64,000 bases of DNA from Nepenthes gracilis (GCA_033239525.1 BSYO01000010.1:12400089-12464088); one strand, 5' to 3'. Shown: positions 1 through 11,076, counted from the first letter of the stretch. Made by a program: numbers and translations. The notes: generated from the letters alone by a model not told the origin.

Positions 1-1257
1 TTGCCTCAAAATTGGTCACCAATTAGTTAAAGCCCTTATTAAGATTGTGTAAAATCGTCTCATGAAAATGGTTTGAATAGACCTCTAAATCGGATCCTCA
101 AATGAGCAGCAGAACCCTACATCTATGTGGATACGGAATCTGGCAGTCCATTTCATGGATTAAATCGGCCATGAACCAGTTGAACAGTAGTTGACCCGAT
201 CACATTATTTAATACTAGGATTGATCTATCACCATATAAAACGATTTCGAAAAATACCCTGATTTGTTTACTGAACTGGTCATAGAATGGAAATTGCCGC
301 TAAACTGGCTGATTTGCACTTAATTGTCTATTTTGCTAAATTAGTATGAATTTGCTAGAAAATAAATAATAAACCGGCCATATATGATATGTTAAGTTAG
401 TAATCAAGCTATATATCATGCAAATTGGTTGGTCGTTATAAGAATCAGATATAAAAGATATTTAATGAACCGGTTTCTAATAAATTAATTAATTTAGTAA
501 GTGAACCGGTATATGTATAATTCTTTAAAATGATAAATCGGCCACTTATTATATGGTGAACCGACTCACATGATATAACTGATAAAATATTATAAAAAGT
601 TGAATCGATCCATAAATCGAATTTATGATCAAACCATTTAAAATGATGAAATAAAACCGAATTGATAAATTATGAAATTTATGAACCGAAAATCAAATAA
701 TATATAATCTAAAAATATGTCCAGTACATGTTAAAATATATATGAACTTATATTATAATTTTATTATAATATATTTTATCGTGATTTTGTTATAAACATA
801 TATAATATGTTATGCATGAGTGAAACAAATATTATCTCAAAAAAATATGAATTTTCTCTAAGATGAGAAAATTAAATAAAAAAAGGAAGATTATGAATAA
901 GGATTTTCATTATGAAATTTTATGAAGTAAGAAAATTGAACCAAGGATTTATTTCAGCGAATAGTATCCCTAGCATACCTTAAGATATTATAGTGTAGAT
1001 CGTAGTATGAATAAGTATCACTCTACGATTTTAACCCCGTCTATCAGGAGACAATAGACAATACCATCCTATCTTCAAGATATAAATAAGGAAGATAAGG
1101 CTTTTGATTTATATGGAGTGAATATAATCCATCTTGTCTTTGGGATTTAAATAAGGAAGAAAGTATCACTGTATTATGTGATTTTGGCTTTTAATTATAT
1201 AGATTAACACAATCCAAATATCGATCAAACGCTCCATTAGCTCAAAAGATCTACTAG
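1..1257. other. AT-rich unassigned DNA
   Basis: No coding frame of note is present on either strand. The stretch is AT-rich and repeatedly shows short words such as AACCGG and CCGGCC in an AT background, which is typical of decayed retrotransposon or intergenic plant DNA. It may be the outer part of the retroelement whose LTR-like segment starts at 1258, but I see no boundary that proves this. Confidence 0.4.
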
Positions 1258-1339
1258 TGTAATGACCCAGATCCTAGAATATAGAAAATCCCCGATGTTA
1301 AGTTAAAATTACCTAGGAAAACGAGTTAAGGATCGTAAT

Positions 1340-1565
1340 CCAGTCAACAAGTGTTGACCGGAATGCGTGAAGAAGGAGTAATCCGGTCAACAAGTGTTGA
1401 CCGAAAGGCGTGATGAAGGAGTAATCCGGTCAACGTAAAATGTTGACCGGAAAACATGAATGAAAGGAAGGATGGGAAAGAGGAAAGTAATCCGGTCAAT
1501 GCCAATCAGTTGACCAGAATGTATTTAAATGAGAAACATAAATCCGGTCAAGGTCAGTTGACTGG
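1340..1565. repeat. Array of five inverted repeats with TTGAC cores
   Basis: Five short palindromes of the form CCGGTCAA-spacer-TTGACCGG lie at 1340-1361, 1383-1404, 1426-1450, 1492-1517 and 1544-1565. The arms are conserved while the spacers differ (for example AAGT, AAGT, GTAAAA). The first two lie in a 43-bp direct repeat that includes a GTGA(A/T)GAAGGAGTAAT segment. Each palindrome supplies two TTGAC cores, the core of the WRKY-factor W-box, in opposite orientations. A regulatory role is inferred only. Confidence 0.7.
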
Positions 1566-1570
1566 AAATT

Positions 1571-1744
1571 AATAAGAAAACTCTTTGAAAATGTAGAACC
1601 ATAAATAACCTAGAAATTTAATGAGGAAACTCTTCGAGAATGTAAAGCCATAAATAACAAACTCTGAAACATTCCCCCTAGTTTAATGAGGAAACTCTTC
1701 GGGGATGTAAAGCCATAAATAACACACTCCGAAACATCCCCCCA
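1571..1744. repeat. Three imperfect direct repeats of about 50-65 bp
   Basis: Three copies begin at about 1571, 1620 and 1685. Each reads approximately AATGAGGAAACTCTTC, then ATGTAAAGCCATAAATAAC. The second and third also share a CYGAAACATYCCCCC tail. They follow directly on the inverted-repeat array and precede the putative TATA box, so the U3-like part of this LTR fragment looks built from tandem modules. Confidence 0.7.
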
Positions 1745-2110
1745 GTGTGGCCAAAACCAAATGACGGTCGCCAGACCAAGACCTATAAATAAGAACTAGA
1801 GGGCGTGAGAAAAAGGCACACAACTGAGTTTTCTAGTAAATGGAGACCAAAAGTTCAAGGCAAAGTAAAAGAAATCCAGGCAAGAGTACTCACCTTTATT
1901 TTAAGTTCATGATTATGCATGTTTGCAACGCAAGTATATCTAATTTCTAATGAACTTATATTTCAGTATATATGATGTTTGTTCTGTTCATATGATTTAA
2001 GGAAGAATCGTTCTTAATCGCATGTCTGTTATTCATGATGTTCGATTTTTGGTTCTGCTTGAAGTATGATTATTTGTCGATCTATATAAACTTCGATAAT
2101 TGCATGTTTA

Positions 2111-2338
2111 AAGAAAAGACTTCCGACCCTTCGGCCTTTGTTAAAAAGAACTCTGGCTTTCAGTAAAAAGAACTCTGACTTTCAGTAAAAAGAACTCCGG
2201 CCTTTTTAAGAAAAAGCACTTCGTCTTTTTTTTAGAAAAGAACTCCGGCATTTGAGAAAAGAGCTCCGACTTTTTAGAAAAGAACTCCGACCTTTTTAGA
2301 AAAGAACTTCGGCTTTTTAGAAAAGAACTCCGGCCTTT
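2111..2338. repeat. Tandem repeat of about 20-24 bp, roughly ten copies
   Basis: About ten imperfect copies of AAAAGAACTCCGGCYTTTT are visible, for example at 2153, 2176, 2199, 2235 and 2277. Copy length varies through the poly-T part. The array runs straight into the broken edge of the copia LTR at 2344, so it marks a junction between two repeats. No coding potential is seen. Confidence 0.75.
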
Positions 2339-2343
2339 CTAAA

Positions 2344-2613
2344 TGGTGTATATGTGAGAATGGGATACATCAATTTATAGGCAATTCCATCAATTGCCTC
2401 AATTTAATAGTTTACCAAATGGATGAACGAAAAGGATGAAGGAAATTGATAGGGCACTGAATGGGAGAGTTATCAGCATTAACATGGGCCACTTAACGCT
2501 TCAACAATAAATGAAGGAACGGGTGAAGGTAATCAGCCGTCGTGAAGATGGAAATTAACCGGCTGAGGTGGGCGGCTGATAACGGCTGAAGACTGAAGGC
2601 TAAAGCGTCCACA
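2344..2613 (-). repeat. Copia 3' LTR, truncated
   Basis: The 270 bp align throughout with 8333-8623 of the 5' LTR, including the terminal GCGTCCACA at the inner edge. The outer part, which in the other copy runs 8194-8332, is missing. It is replaced by the tandem repeat ending near 2338. Confidence 0.85.
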
Positions 2614-2628
2614 TTCTCCCACTTGGTC
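2614..2628 (-). other. Copia polypurine tract
   Basis: Read on the minus strand the sequence is CCAAGTGGGAGAA, immediately followed by TGTGGACGC, the LTR start. This purine-rich motif at the inner edge of the 3' LTR is the usual plus-strand primer of plant copia elements. Confidence 0.75.
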
Positions 2629-3047
2629 CATGTTTTACTTGATGTGATAATCAAACCCATCAATTCTCAACCTTAAGAAATAAATAAATGAATTATGGCG
2701 ATATGTCCTCTAATAATGAGTAATATCCTCCATATATTATAATATATTACATTTCTCAAGACATATCCATATTTGGTAATGTTACTTTATGAATAAACCT
2801 TATGTTATTATTTGTCCAACAATTAATGATATTCTCAAATCAACCAATGTGTACACAAAATTTTGAGAAACATCACAACAAATAAATAGGAATTTTATTA
2901 ATATCATTGTCTATACAATGAAAATCACAAAATAGAATTTAATCCCATTCTTATTATAAAATTCTTGAACCTCAATGGTGACATGCCTTTTGTCAAAGGA
3001 TCAGCGATCATCAATTCAGTACTAATATGCTCAATAGCAATTTCCTT

Positions 3048-3560
3048 TCATTTAATGCGCTCCTTTATGGCTAAAAACTGAATGTCGATATGTTTATTTC
3101 GACTGCTACTTTTATTATTTTTAGCTAGAAAAACAGTAGCTGAATTATCGTAATATATCTTTAATGGCCTTGAGAAGGAATCAACCACTCTAAGCCTAGA
3201 CATGAAATTCCTCATCCATACACCATGTTTTGTAACCTCGAAACAAGTAATGAACTCGACTTCCATAATGGAAGTAGCAATCAAGGTCTTCTTTGCACTC
3301 CGCTAGAATACTGCTTCACCGGCAAACAAAAATATGTAACTGGATGTTGATTTACGTGAATCAACACATCCAATGAAATTTAAATCGGAGTACCCCAATA
3401 CTTCCAAATCATCGGTTTGTCTATATGTAAGCATGTAGTCTTTGGTACCTTGAAGATACCTCATCACTTTCTTAGCAGCTTTTCAGTGTTCCATACCTGG
3501 ATTACTCTGAAATCTTTCCAACATTTCAACTGCAAGTGTTATGTCGGTCTTATACATACC
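3048..3560 (-). pseudogene. Copia RNase H domain relic
   Basis: The open stretch at 3048-3284 (78 codons) ends with a typical copia RNase H tail. It has a YYDNSATVFLAKN-like segment and an SRNKHIDIQF-like segment, the counterpart of the common KHIDVKYHF region. The part up to about 3560 continues the connection to reverse transcriptase in other frames, with stops. It is the last coding unit of the minus-strand element and cannot give a product. Confidence 0.8.
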
Positions 3561-3577
3561 TGAGCATATATCAAATT

Positions 3578-4700
3578 TCAAACAACCGAAGCATATGGAA
3601 TGTTTTTCATCTGTTCCCGTTCTAAATTATTTTTCGGGTATTGGCTCAAATTGAACCTATCACCCTTTACAATGGGTGCTACACTTGGTGAACAATCTTT
3701 TATCCGAAATCTCTGTAAAACTTTATTGATATAGGTCTCTTGAGACAAATCCAGAACACATCGTGGTCTGTTTCGATGTATCTTGATACCAATGACATAA
3801 GATGTATCACCCATATCTTTCATTTCAAATTTATAAGAGAGAAATTGTTTCACCTTATACAACAACCCCTTATCATTGGATGCAAGTAAAATATCGTCCA
3901 CATACAAAATAAGAAAATAAATCTTACTTCCACTGACCTTCTGGTATATACGTTGATCCAAAATATTCTCTTTAAAACCAAAGGAAGAAATAATTTCATC
4001 AAATTTAAAATACCATTGACGGGAAGCTTGTTTCAATCCATATATAGACTTCTTAAGTTTGTATACTAATTGCTCACTATCACTAGAGGAGAATCCTTCT
4101 GGTTGTTTCATGTAAACATCTTTCTCTAGATCACCATTAAAAAAAATACTGTTTTCACATCCATTTGTTGCAATTCTATATCAAAATGAGCAACCAATGC
4201 CAAAATTATGTGAAGAGAATTCTTTTTAGACACGAAAAAAAAGTGTCTATGTAATCAATTCCCTCCTTTTGAGTATATCCTTTAGCAACGAGTTTTGCTT
4301 TATATCTTTTGATATTACCTAATAAGTCTTTCTTAGTTTTAAAGACCCATTTACACCCTATAACTTTCGCCCATTTAGGCAACTCAATAAGATCTCAAAC
4401 TCTATTACAACTCATAAATTTTATCTTTTTTTAATGGTATTGTACCATAATTGTGATTCATTACAACTCATAACTTGTGAAAATATTTTAGGATCATTTT
4501 TGACTCCAATATTGTAGTCAGACTCCTGTAAATATACAATGAAGTCACTAGGAATTGCTAACTTTCTCATTCTAGAAGACTTTCTTAATGTTGTATCATC
4601 ATTCTCAATAGGAATATGTTGTACAACTATTTCAGATGAATCCTAAATTTCTTGGTCAACTGGAATAGTATCAGCATTTTATGGAATGACATTGATTGGT
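3578..4700 (-). pseudogene. Copia reverse transcriptase relic
   Basis: An uninterrupted 177-codon piece (3578-4111) has the copia hallmarks KSIYGLKQASRQW and the catalytic box LYVDDILLAS, followed by QETYINKVLQRF. The amino-terminal part of the domain lies between about 4112 and 4700, but it is broken by stops and frameshifts. The catalytic YVDD is intact, yet the polyprotein as a whole is not. Confidence 0.9.
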
Positions 4701-5041
4701 TGTTCAACACCAATTTAATCTTGAGGGGTGTTGTGTACAACAATCAACCTATCATTTGAAGTGGAAGGTTGAGAAACCAAATGATCATTATCAGAAATCA
4801 TATTTTTGGATCACTTTCTCATACTCATTAAGTCATTCTCAAGAAATTTTGTATTTCTTGATTTCACAATCCTAGTGCTGTGAAATGGATAGTAAAATCT
4901 GTATACCTTGGACCGTTCAGTATATCCAATGAAATATCCGCTGATGATTCTTGGATCCAACTTCTCATATGAATTGTAAACTCTTACTTCAGATGGGCAT
5001 CCCTATACGCGTACATGTTGCAAACTCGATTTTCAACATTT

Positions 5042-5560
5042 TTATAACTCAAAAGGAGTTTTTGAAAGAGCTTTTGTTGGGACCCGGTTTAATATGTACA
5101 CCGTCAATTTAAGAGCTTCATTCCACAAGGATTTTAAAAGTTTGGAGTTGCTAAGCATACTCCTCACCATGTTCGATAATATTCGATTTCTTCTTTCTAC
5201 TACACCATTTTGGTCCAGAGAACCAGGCATAGTATATTGGGTAACAATCCCATATTCTTGAAGAAACCTTACAAATGGATCAGGCATTTGTCCATCTTCA
5301 GTATATCTTTCATTATATTCTCCACATCTATTTGATCTCACAATCTTTATTTGTTTTTCATATTATTTTTCTACTTCTACTTTAAATAATTTAAAAGTAT
5401 TTAAGGTTTCATTCTTATTATGAAGTAAGTAGAGATACATATATCGTGAGAAGTCGTTAATAAATGTGATAAAATATTTTGGGACATATGAGTCAATATC
5501 AGGACTACAAATATCAATATGTATGATTTCTAATATGTCCAAACTCCTCTTGGCATTTTC
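5042..5560 (-). pseudogene. Copia integrase core relic
   Basis: The 99-codon piece at 5042-5341 has the integrase signature around RSNRCGEY, the following [20 protein letters not shown] and [13 protein letters not shown]. In active copia integrases the first motif normally reads RSDxGGEY. The catalytic Asp is Asn here, so the enzyme would be dead apart from the frame breaks. The more amino-terminal part extends to about 5560. Confidence 0.85.
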
Positions 5561-5716
5561 TTTGTCTTGTTGGTCTGCTTTCCTTTAATGCAATCCACAC
5601 AAGTCTCAAAATTAGTAAAATTTAGAGTACTAAGTACTCCATCATTTATCAATCTTTTGATTCTTTTAGTGGAGATATGACTTAATCTCTTATGCCACAA
5701 TATAAGAAATATTCAT

Positions 5717-6145
5717 TCATAACACATCGATTAATGCCAGCATTTGCATGCACAGTATTATAAGAGGTATTATTTTACAAATTAAGCAATAAAGACCATC
5801 AGACAATGTATAATTCTCAACAATATTAGACTTATAATGTAAACTGAAAGATGAGTCTGAAAATATAACAAAATATCCAAAAGGTACAAGTCTTAAAACT
5901 GAAATCAAATTTCTGAAAAAATTTGAAATATAAAAGGTCTTTTCTAAAGTCAAAATAAAATCACTACTCAAAATTAAGCTGCATATTTCAATGGCCTCCA
6001 CATGTGAACACATCTTGTTTCCGGAGAAGATGCTTTGTTCACTACCCACTGGCCTCCTTAGGTTTTGCAAGCCCTGTAAGAAATTTAAAATATGGATTGT
6101 AGAATCATAATCAATCCACCATGTATTATGTGAAATATTAACCAT
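5717..6145 (-). pseudogene. Copia protease and pre-integrase relic
   Basis: One 142-codon frame covers the end of the protease and the GAG-pre-integrase region. WWIDYDSTIHI stands where intact relatives have a WxxDSGATxHI-type protease site. GLQNLRRPVGSEQ and the FRNLISVLRLVPFGY segment are characteristic of a common plant copia group. The protease catalytic DSG is lost (DYDS). Confidence 0.8.
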
Positions 6146-6760
6146 ATTAGATTCATAACATATAAAACAAAATAAATTACCTTTCTTTTCAAGCCAATTT
6201 TGATACTTGACACAATCCTTCTTGACGTGTCCCTTCTTTTTACAGAAGAAGTACTTGGATTCTTTCTTGATGTCAGATTGATGAGGTATTTTACCTTTCC
6301 CTTTTTTTTGGCTTGTGTCTTAAATTTTTCTTCTTTAAACATAAAAATGCTTTCACTTTGTTCCATCATGAGCCTTCCTTCCTCTTGAACACACATGGTC
6401 ATGAGTTCATTGATCGACCATTTATCTTTATGTGTGTTGTAAGAGATTTTAAAAGGTCTATATTGTGGTGGAAGCGTATTCAAAATTTAATGCACAAGGA
6501 AAGATTCAGACATTTTTACCTCCAAATTTTTTAATTGAGCCGCTATATCCCTCATCTGTATTATGTGCTCACGTACACCCTTAACACTGGTGAGCCTTAT
6601 AGATAAAAACTTCATTATTAGGGTGCTAGTAAATGCTTTATCTGAAATTTCAAACTGCTCTTCGATAGCCTTCAGTAAATTCCGAACTTTATTATGCTGG
6701 TCGACAGAACCACGAATATCAGCAGAAATTTTAGTCTTTATGAACATTAAACTGAGGTGA
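6085..6760 (-). pseudogene. Copia gag relic
   Basis: Two adjoining pieces, 6487-6747 and 6085-6483, carry the gag core: KMSESFLVH, then LNTLPPQYRPFKISYNT, then INELMTMCVQEEGRL. These are standard features of plant copia gag (UBN2-type). A stop separates the two pieces, and the second shifts frame before the protease. A Lys-rich tail follows the core; I do not see an intact CCHC knuckle. Confidence 0.8.
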
Positions 6761-7534
6761 TTAGATCACTCCCATCGTTCATAAAAAATTACATCAACCG
6801 GAGTGCTGGTAAGAGTAAGAGTCGGTGGTTCGTCTTTTCATATAGCATAATCTATGTCCATCCACCATAAATGAAGAAAAATTATCTCCTTTCACACCTT
6901 AAAGTTATCACCTTTTAGTTCAAGAATTTCACATCTTATGTCGAAAAGATTAACAGATTGAATAATTGTATAAAAATTAAATACGTGCTTAACAACCAAT
7001 AAATGAGGCTAACAAAATATAGAATTATATTTTACCAATCTAAAATATACATCATGAATCAATTGATATAAAAATTACCTGTGAGCTAAATTTTTAATTC
7101 AAGCATATTCATGTCCAATTTATGATAAAACTATCAAATTATATTCCAATTATTAATCTCTGTGGGCAAATTAAGAAAAAGAATTTGACATTTTATCCTG
7201 ATTAATTAATTTAATATAATAAAATTTTCTGTGGGATAAACTTTATTATATTAAAAATAATTAGTCACAATTAATGTCCTTATACCATACGAGATAATAA
7301 AATTTAATTTTACTAATTAAGGACGCTGTGGCCAATCTCTAATTAATTAAATTATATTAATCACTAGACATTATATACATATACATAATTATATTTTGAA
7401 TATTATATTTTAATATTTATATATAATAAATATAATTATATATATATATAAATATATACTTATAAACCTTTATATAATAATATACGTATATATATAAATG
7501 TATAAAGGGAATTAAACTGCCCATAAAAAAGCCA

Positions 7535-7795
7535 ACTGAGCGTTCAGCGCAGTGTTAATGCGGCTTCAGCCCAGGACGTACCGCGTTCGAATCCCAGCCA
7601 CTGCACGCGCATGCAGCATTTTTGATACATTTCCAGATGCTACAGTGATGGGCCAGCGTTCGTGTGGGCCGCGCACGAATCAGGCTGCCAAGCCACTACT
7701 GCAAAGACGCCAAAAGGCAAACGCGGATGCGAGATTTGGGCTGCGAACGAAAACGGCCCAAGTCCAAAACCGTTTAATTTTTTTTTAAAATAGGC
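7535..7795 (+). other. tRNA-like module, possible SINE head
   Basis: On the plus strand a sequence like an RNA polymerase III internal promoter is visible. An A-box-like element lies at about 7545-7556 (TCAGCGCAGTG). About 30 bp later comes a strong B-box, GTTCGAATCCC (7585-7595). The following 200 bp ends in a T-rich run (TTTTTTTTT near 7779). This fits a tRNA-derived SINE inserted opposite to the copia element. I cannot see a clear target duplication or a full tRNA cloverleaf. Confidence 0.4.
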
Positions 7796-7925
7796 ACTGT
7801 AGCAGAATGACGTCATTTTGTTACTGTATCAATAGACAAAACGACGCCGTTTAGGATACTGATAACCGAAGACAAAATGATGCCGTTTAGAATACTGTAG
7901 CAACAGTTAAACGACGCCATTCAGG
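7795..7925. repeat. Short tandem repeats with ACGACGCCGTTT core
   Basis: Four spaced variants of AAAAYGAYGCCGTTT are visible (near 7808, 7838, 7874 and 7909), separated by GATACTGTAGCAAC-like spacers, giving a period of about 36-40 bp. The core is nearly palindromic. No function is known to me. Confidence 0.5.
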
Positions 7926-8181
7926 TCGCCTTCAACCTTCGCTGGGTTCGCCCGAACCCGATAACGCCCAATTCGACCCGTTTTCTGGACCCGATTAAAA
8001 CAACTCCTTTTTAACACCAAAATGGATGAAAAATATATGAAAATGTAGGAAATTGAATTTTCTAACGATTTCCGGCACTCATTTTTACCCAATCATAACA
8101 AAAACGAAAACTGTAAGAATTTTGAAATTCGAGCAAAAATGAAAAAATGGCAGAATGGAAAAGGCAGAGACATTGCCTCTC

Positions 8182-8192
8182 TCTGATACCAA
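8182..8192 (-). other. Copia primer-binding site
   Basis: The minus strand reads TTTGGTATCAGAG next to the LTR end TGCTTACA. TGGTATCAGAGC is the complement of the initiator-Met tRNA 3' end, the usual plant LTR-retrotransposon primer. The site fixes the inner edge of the 5' LTR at 8194. Confidence 0.85.
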
Positions 8193-8193
8193 A

Positions 8194-8623
8194 TGTAAGC
8201 ATATAACATGGCAAAATCAACCACAAAAGCGGAATTAAGGTTCGTGTTTATACCTCCAGCCATTTGCCTCCTCTGTTTTTGCCGGATCTGATTTCAGACG
8301 TTTTGAGCTTCTGGACCCTCGTTCTCACTTCTAGATGGTGAATATGTGAGAATGAGATACAGGGACAAAACGAATTATCTCAATTTATAGGCAATTCCTT
8401 CAATTGCCTCAATTTAACAATTTACCAAATGGATAAACGAAAAGGCAGAAGGAGATTGATGGGGCACTGAATGAAAAAGTTATTAGCATTAACATGGGCC
8501 ACTTAACGCTTCAGTAATGAATGAAGGAACAGGTGAAGGTAATTAGCCATCATGAAGATGGAAATCAACCGGCTGAGGTGGGCAGTTGATAACGGCTGAA
8601 GACTGAAGGCTGAAGCGTCCACA
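8194..8623 (-). repeat. Copia 5' LTR, complete
   Basis: The 430-bp LTR is bounded by TG and CA on the plus strand (TGTAAGCATA to GCGTCCACA). Its outer 290 bp match the truncated LTR at 2344-2613, with many base differences and one roughly 20-bp indel (8366-8388). The insertion is therefore old. Confidence 0.85.
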
Positions 8624-9469
8624 TTATGTTCCTAAAGGGGTGTGGATCAGAGGATCACAAAATAAGTGTGAGTTATCCGATGGGTAATGGGAATATTATT
8701 CATATGGATTGGATAAGGTACTTGTACATTACAGCAAGCAAGTATTACGAAATTACAGGGTTGCTTGTCAAACTTGTGAGTACCGATACATCAAAGAATG
8801 ACCCAACCATTGGAGGTGGGCACATGGATGGTGGTTCATAGTAACGTATAAGATTCGATTGATTTTGTGACTTATCATTTAGTTGAGACTTCTATTGAAA
8901 TAGGTTCGATGAAATCTTTACTGTTATTGATAATCCGATTCCGTAGAATCCAATTTGCATATGTAATGTCTTGTTGTCATATGGCTTTGAGTCGTGAATA
9001 CAATAAGTCATTAAATCTTAGATAATTATTGATTTATCTTGTGTAATTATTTATATTGATATTATTATTTGAGATGTTATATTGCATTCTGTTAATTAAT
9101 TAATTTATTTATTTATTCAGCATTTCGCTCACCCTTACGTTTTGTTGGATCGTAATAGAAGTTTATGACAGGTTAAAAGAGATTGTACTATTGTTGAGGA
9201 ATTTTGGGATAAAGACGATCTTGAGATTAGAAACTCATGACGGTAAACTCTAGAGTTAATTTTATTAATTAAGGTTTTATTTAATTATATTATTGGGACT
9301 GCGTTTCCAAGATTATATGTATAAACATTTATTGTCTCTAGGAAATTAATTATAAGAATTATAATTATTATATTTTATTTAGTGATACATTAATAAGGTT
9401 GTTTATGATTTTGGGTTTCCATATGGCCGTTTTGGGTCAGGTCGAGTGACTCGAGTTAAGGGTGTCACA
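8624..9469 (+). repeat. Gypsy 5' LTR remnant
   Basis: From just outside the copia element this DNA aligns with 18480-18832. Shared landmarks include GTGTGAG..TTATCCGA, GGTACTTGTACA and GTAGAATCCAATTTGCA. It continues to a CA end at 9469 (GGGTGTCACA). Similarity to the end of the solo LTR at 14283 is weak but visible. The upstream part is lost at the copia insertion. Confidence 0.65.
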
Positions 9470-10337
9470 TGACTTCTCTCCGATCACCAGGCTCTATCCT
9501 CAACTGTTTCCTAAGATCTTAGGTATTAGAGTTATCTCCATTTCTCTTCTTCCCGCTCGTCGATCTTGGATGGTGATCAGGGTGCTTCAGCCTCCTTGCT
9601 TCGCTTGCTTTTTTGGCAATGATATATACTCGGGTGATAGTCTTTGCTTAAAGGAAAGCGTTGGACTCTTGTTGGATCAAGTGTTTAAAAAAGTCACCCG
9701 ACTACATGGTTGCCATAAAGGACTTCAACTTCACATCATCGGTTAGCTTAGAAATCCTTCAAGCCTCTGCGTCGAATTGAGCTAGGAAGCACTCCAAACT
9801 TTTAGTTGCCCCTTCTCGGATACATTTTTATTGGGCAGATGAACGTGATGCAAGTTTTTAAGAATTGAAACAAAGATTAACTTCGGCACCTATCTTGACC
9901 ATTCCTAATGGGTCGGGAGGATACGAAGTATATTGTGATGCATCATTATAGGGTTTGGGTTGTGTACTTATGAAACACGGAAAGGTGATGCTGTGCGGGT
10001 CAAAGCAACTAAAAGCCTATGAAATCAAGTACCTGACATACGATCTTGAGCTTGCGGCTATCATATTTGCTTTGAAGATCCAATGTCATTATTTATATGG
10101 TAAAACATTTGTGATATATACAGATCATAAGAGTCTTAAATATTTAATTCTCACAAAAAGAGCTCAATATGAGATAAAAGATATGGTTAGATTTGTTGAA
10201 AGACTACGATTGTAGCATTCAGTACAAGCTTAAAAAGGCTAATATTGTGGTAGATGCTTTAAATTGAAAGTTTGTAGGACTTTTTGCTCATTTAATAATG
10301 CGTGAGTGGCAAATGTTGGAAGATGTAGGGGGCTGTC
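9470..10337 (+). pseudogene. Gypsy reverse transcriptase tail and RNase H relic
   Basis: The translated pieces show the end of the reverse transcriptase connection (ELKQRLTSAPILTIP) and RNase H (YCDAS near 9930, then GLGCVLMKHGKV). These are followed by LKAYEIKYLTYDLELAAI, HYLYGKTFVIYTDHKSLKY and a NIVVDAL-like end. The reading frame carries stops, for instance after YCDASL, so it is not functional. The stretch 9470-9830 is less clear and contains the remains of RT in shifting frames. The frame continues across the solo LTR at 14284. Confidence 0.85.
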
Positions 10338-10854
10338 TATAACATCCCGAATAATTTTAATTCTATTATAATTATTTTTAGTGATTTAAGATATAAAATT
10401 TCGTAATTCGGGATGAAAATATAAACATGAAGTGTATGGACTATCGAATTGGGCATTGATACTTGTGCCTAATAAATTTAGAATGTTGAATCGATAAATT
10501 GGGTTAAATATTTGAACCACTAAATTAAATTTAGTATAACTAATAAATAAAAATATAAATATAAATGAATAAATAAAATATTAAAAATTTAGATTAAGAT
10601 ATTAAATAGAGGTAATTAGATAACTAATAAATATTTTTAAAGTGAGACAAATAAATAAATATAAATATATATATTGGAAAGATATATTAATAAATATTAA
10701 TAATAATTAGTGATGAATAATAATTATAATAAATATTAATTAGGAATATAATAATTAATAAATAATAATAGATATAATATAATTAATAATAAAAAATATA
10801 TATATATTAAAATGTGTTTATAATATATATAATATAATAATAAAATAAGTAATA

Positions 10855-10857
<3 letters not shown>

Positions 10858-10893
<36 letters not shown>

Positions 10894-10947
10894 CAAAAAC
10901 AGAAAAGAAGGAAAGGATTTCACGGGAAGAGAGAGAGAGAGAGAGGG
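10858..10947. repeat. TAA and GA microsatellites in the solo LTR
   Basis: A run of (TAA)n occupies about 10858-10890 and a (GA)n run about 10928-10946. The region up to 11040 is purine-rich on the plus strand. Translated frames across it are low complexity and are not genes. Confidence 0.85.
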
Positions 10948-11065
10948 AAAGGAACGAAGGAGAAGGACGAAGAAGGAAGGAGGAAGAGGGGGGAAAGAAG
11001 GAGAGAGAAAAGAACGGCACGGCAAGGAGGAAGTAAATCGGACGCTCGAAATGGAAAGATTGGGC

Positions 11066-11076
11066 AAACCCTAACC
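11066..11076 (+). promoter_or_regulatory. Telo-box in the solo LTR
   Basis: AAACCCTAACC matches the plant telo-box. It lies just before CCCTTTAAATTAAG, which could serve as a TATA-like element of the LTR promoter. Similar motifs occur in the other gypsy LTRs here (19751-19762 and 24658-24670, reverse orientation). Confidence 0.45.

Larger units (their letters stand above)
1258..2343 (+). mobile_element. LTR-like fragment, truncated on its right
   Basis: The segment starts with TGTAATGACCC, close to the TGTAA..CCC starts common for gypsy LTRs. It has a plausible TATA box near 1784 (CTATAAATAAG) and ends where it meets a broken copia LTR at 2344. It holds three kinds of short repeats, listed separately. 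The TG start and the promoter-like box support an LTR. No matching partner copy is present in this window, so the call is an inference. Another possibility is ordinary intergenic satellite-like DNA. Confidence 0.35.
6761..8180. other. Unusually long leader of the copia element
   Basis: This stretch lies between the primer-binding site and gag of the minus-strand copia element. It includes an AT-rich part (about 7000-7500, with TATATA runs), a tRNA-like module and short repeats with ACGACGCCGTTT, listed separately. No coding frame is convincing. The length of about 1.4 kb suggests one or more later insertions. Confidence 0.5.
2344..8623 (-). mobile_element. Degenerate Ty1/copia retrotransposon
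   Basis: The element reads on the minus strand. From high to low coordinates come the 5' LTR (8194-8623), a primer-binding site complementary to initiator-Met tRNA, a long leader, gag, protease and pre-integrase, integrase, reverse transcriptase with YVDD, RNase H, a polypurine tract and a partial 3' LTR. This order (integrase before reverse transcriptase) defines copia. All coding parts carry stops and frameshifts, so it is dead. The right flank continues into a gypsy LTR. The left flank does not, and the left LTR lacks about 150 bp, so the left edge is a secondary rearrangement and no target duplication can be read. Confidence 0.9.

Noticed and set aside
1340..1565. CRISPR-like repeat and spacer reading of the TTGAC palindromes
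   Set aside because: Spacing is irregular (43, 43, 66, 52 bp), spacers are similar to each other, and the context is an LTR-like plant repeat.
10736..11067. Two overlapping minus-strand frames of 86-94 codons rich in Leu, Tyr and Ser
   Set aside because: They arise from TAA and GA microsatellites in the solo LTR; low complexity and no start context.
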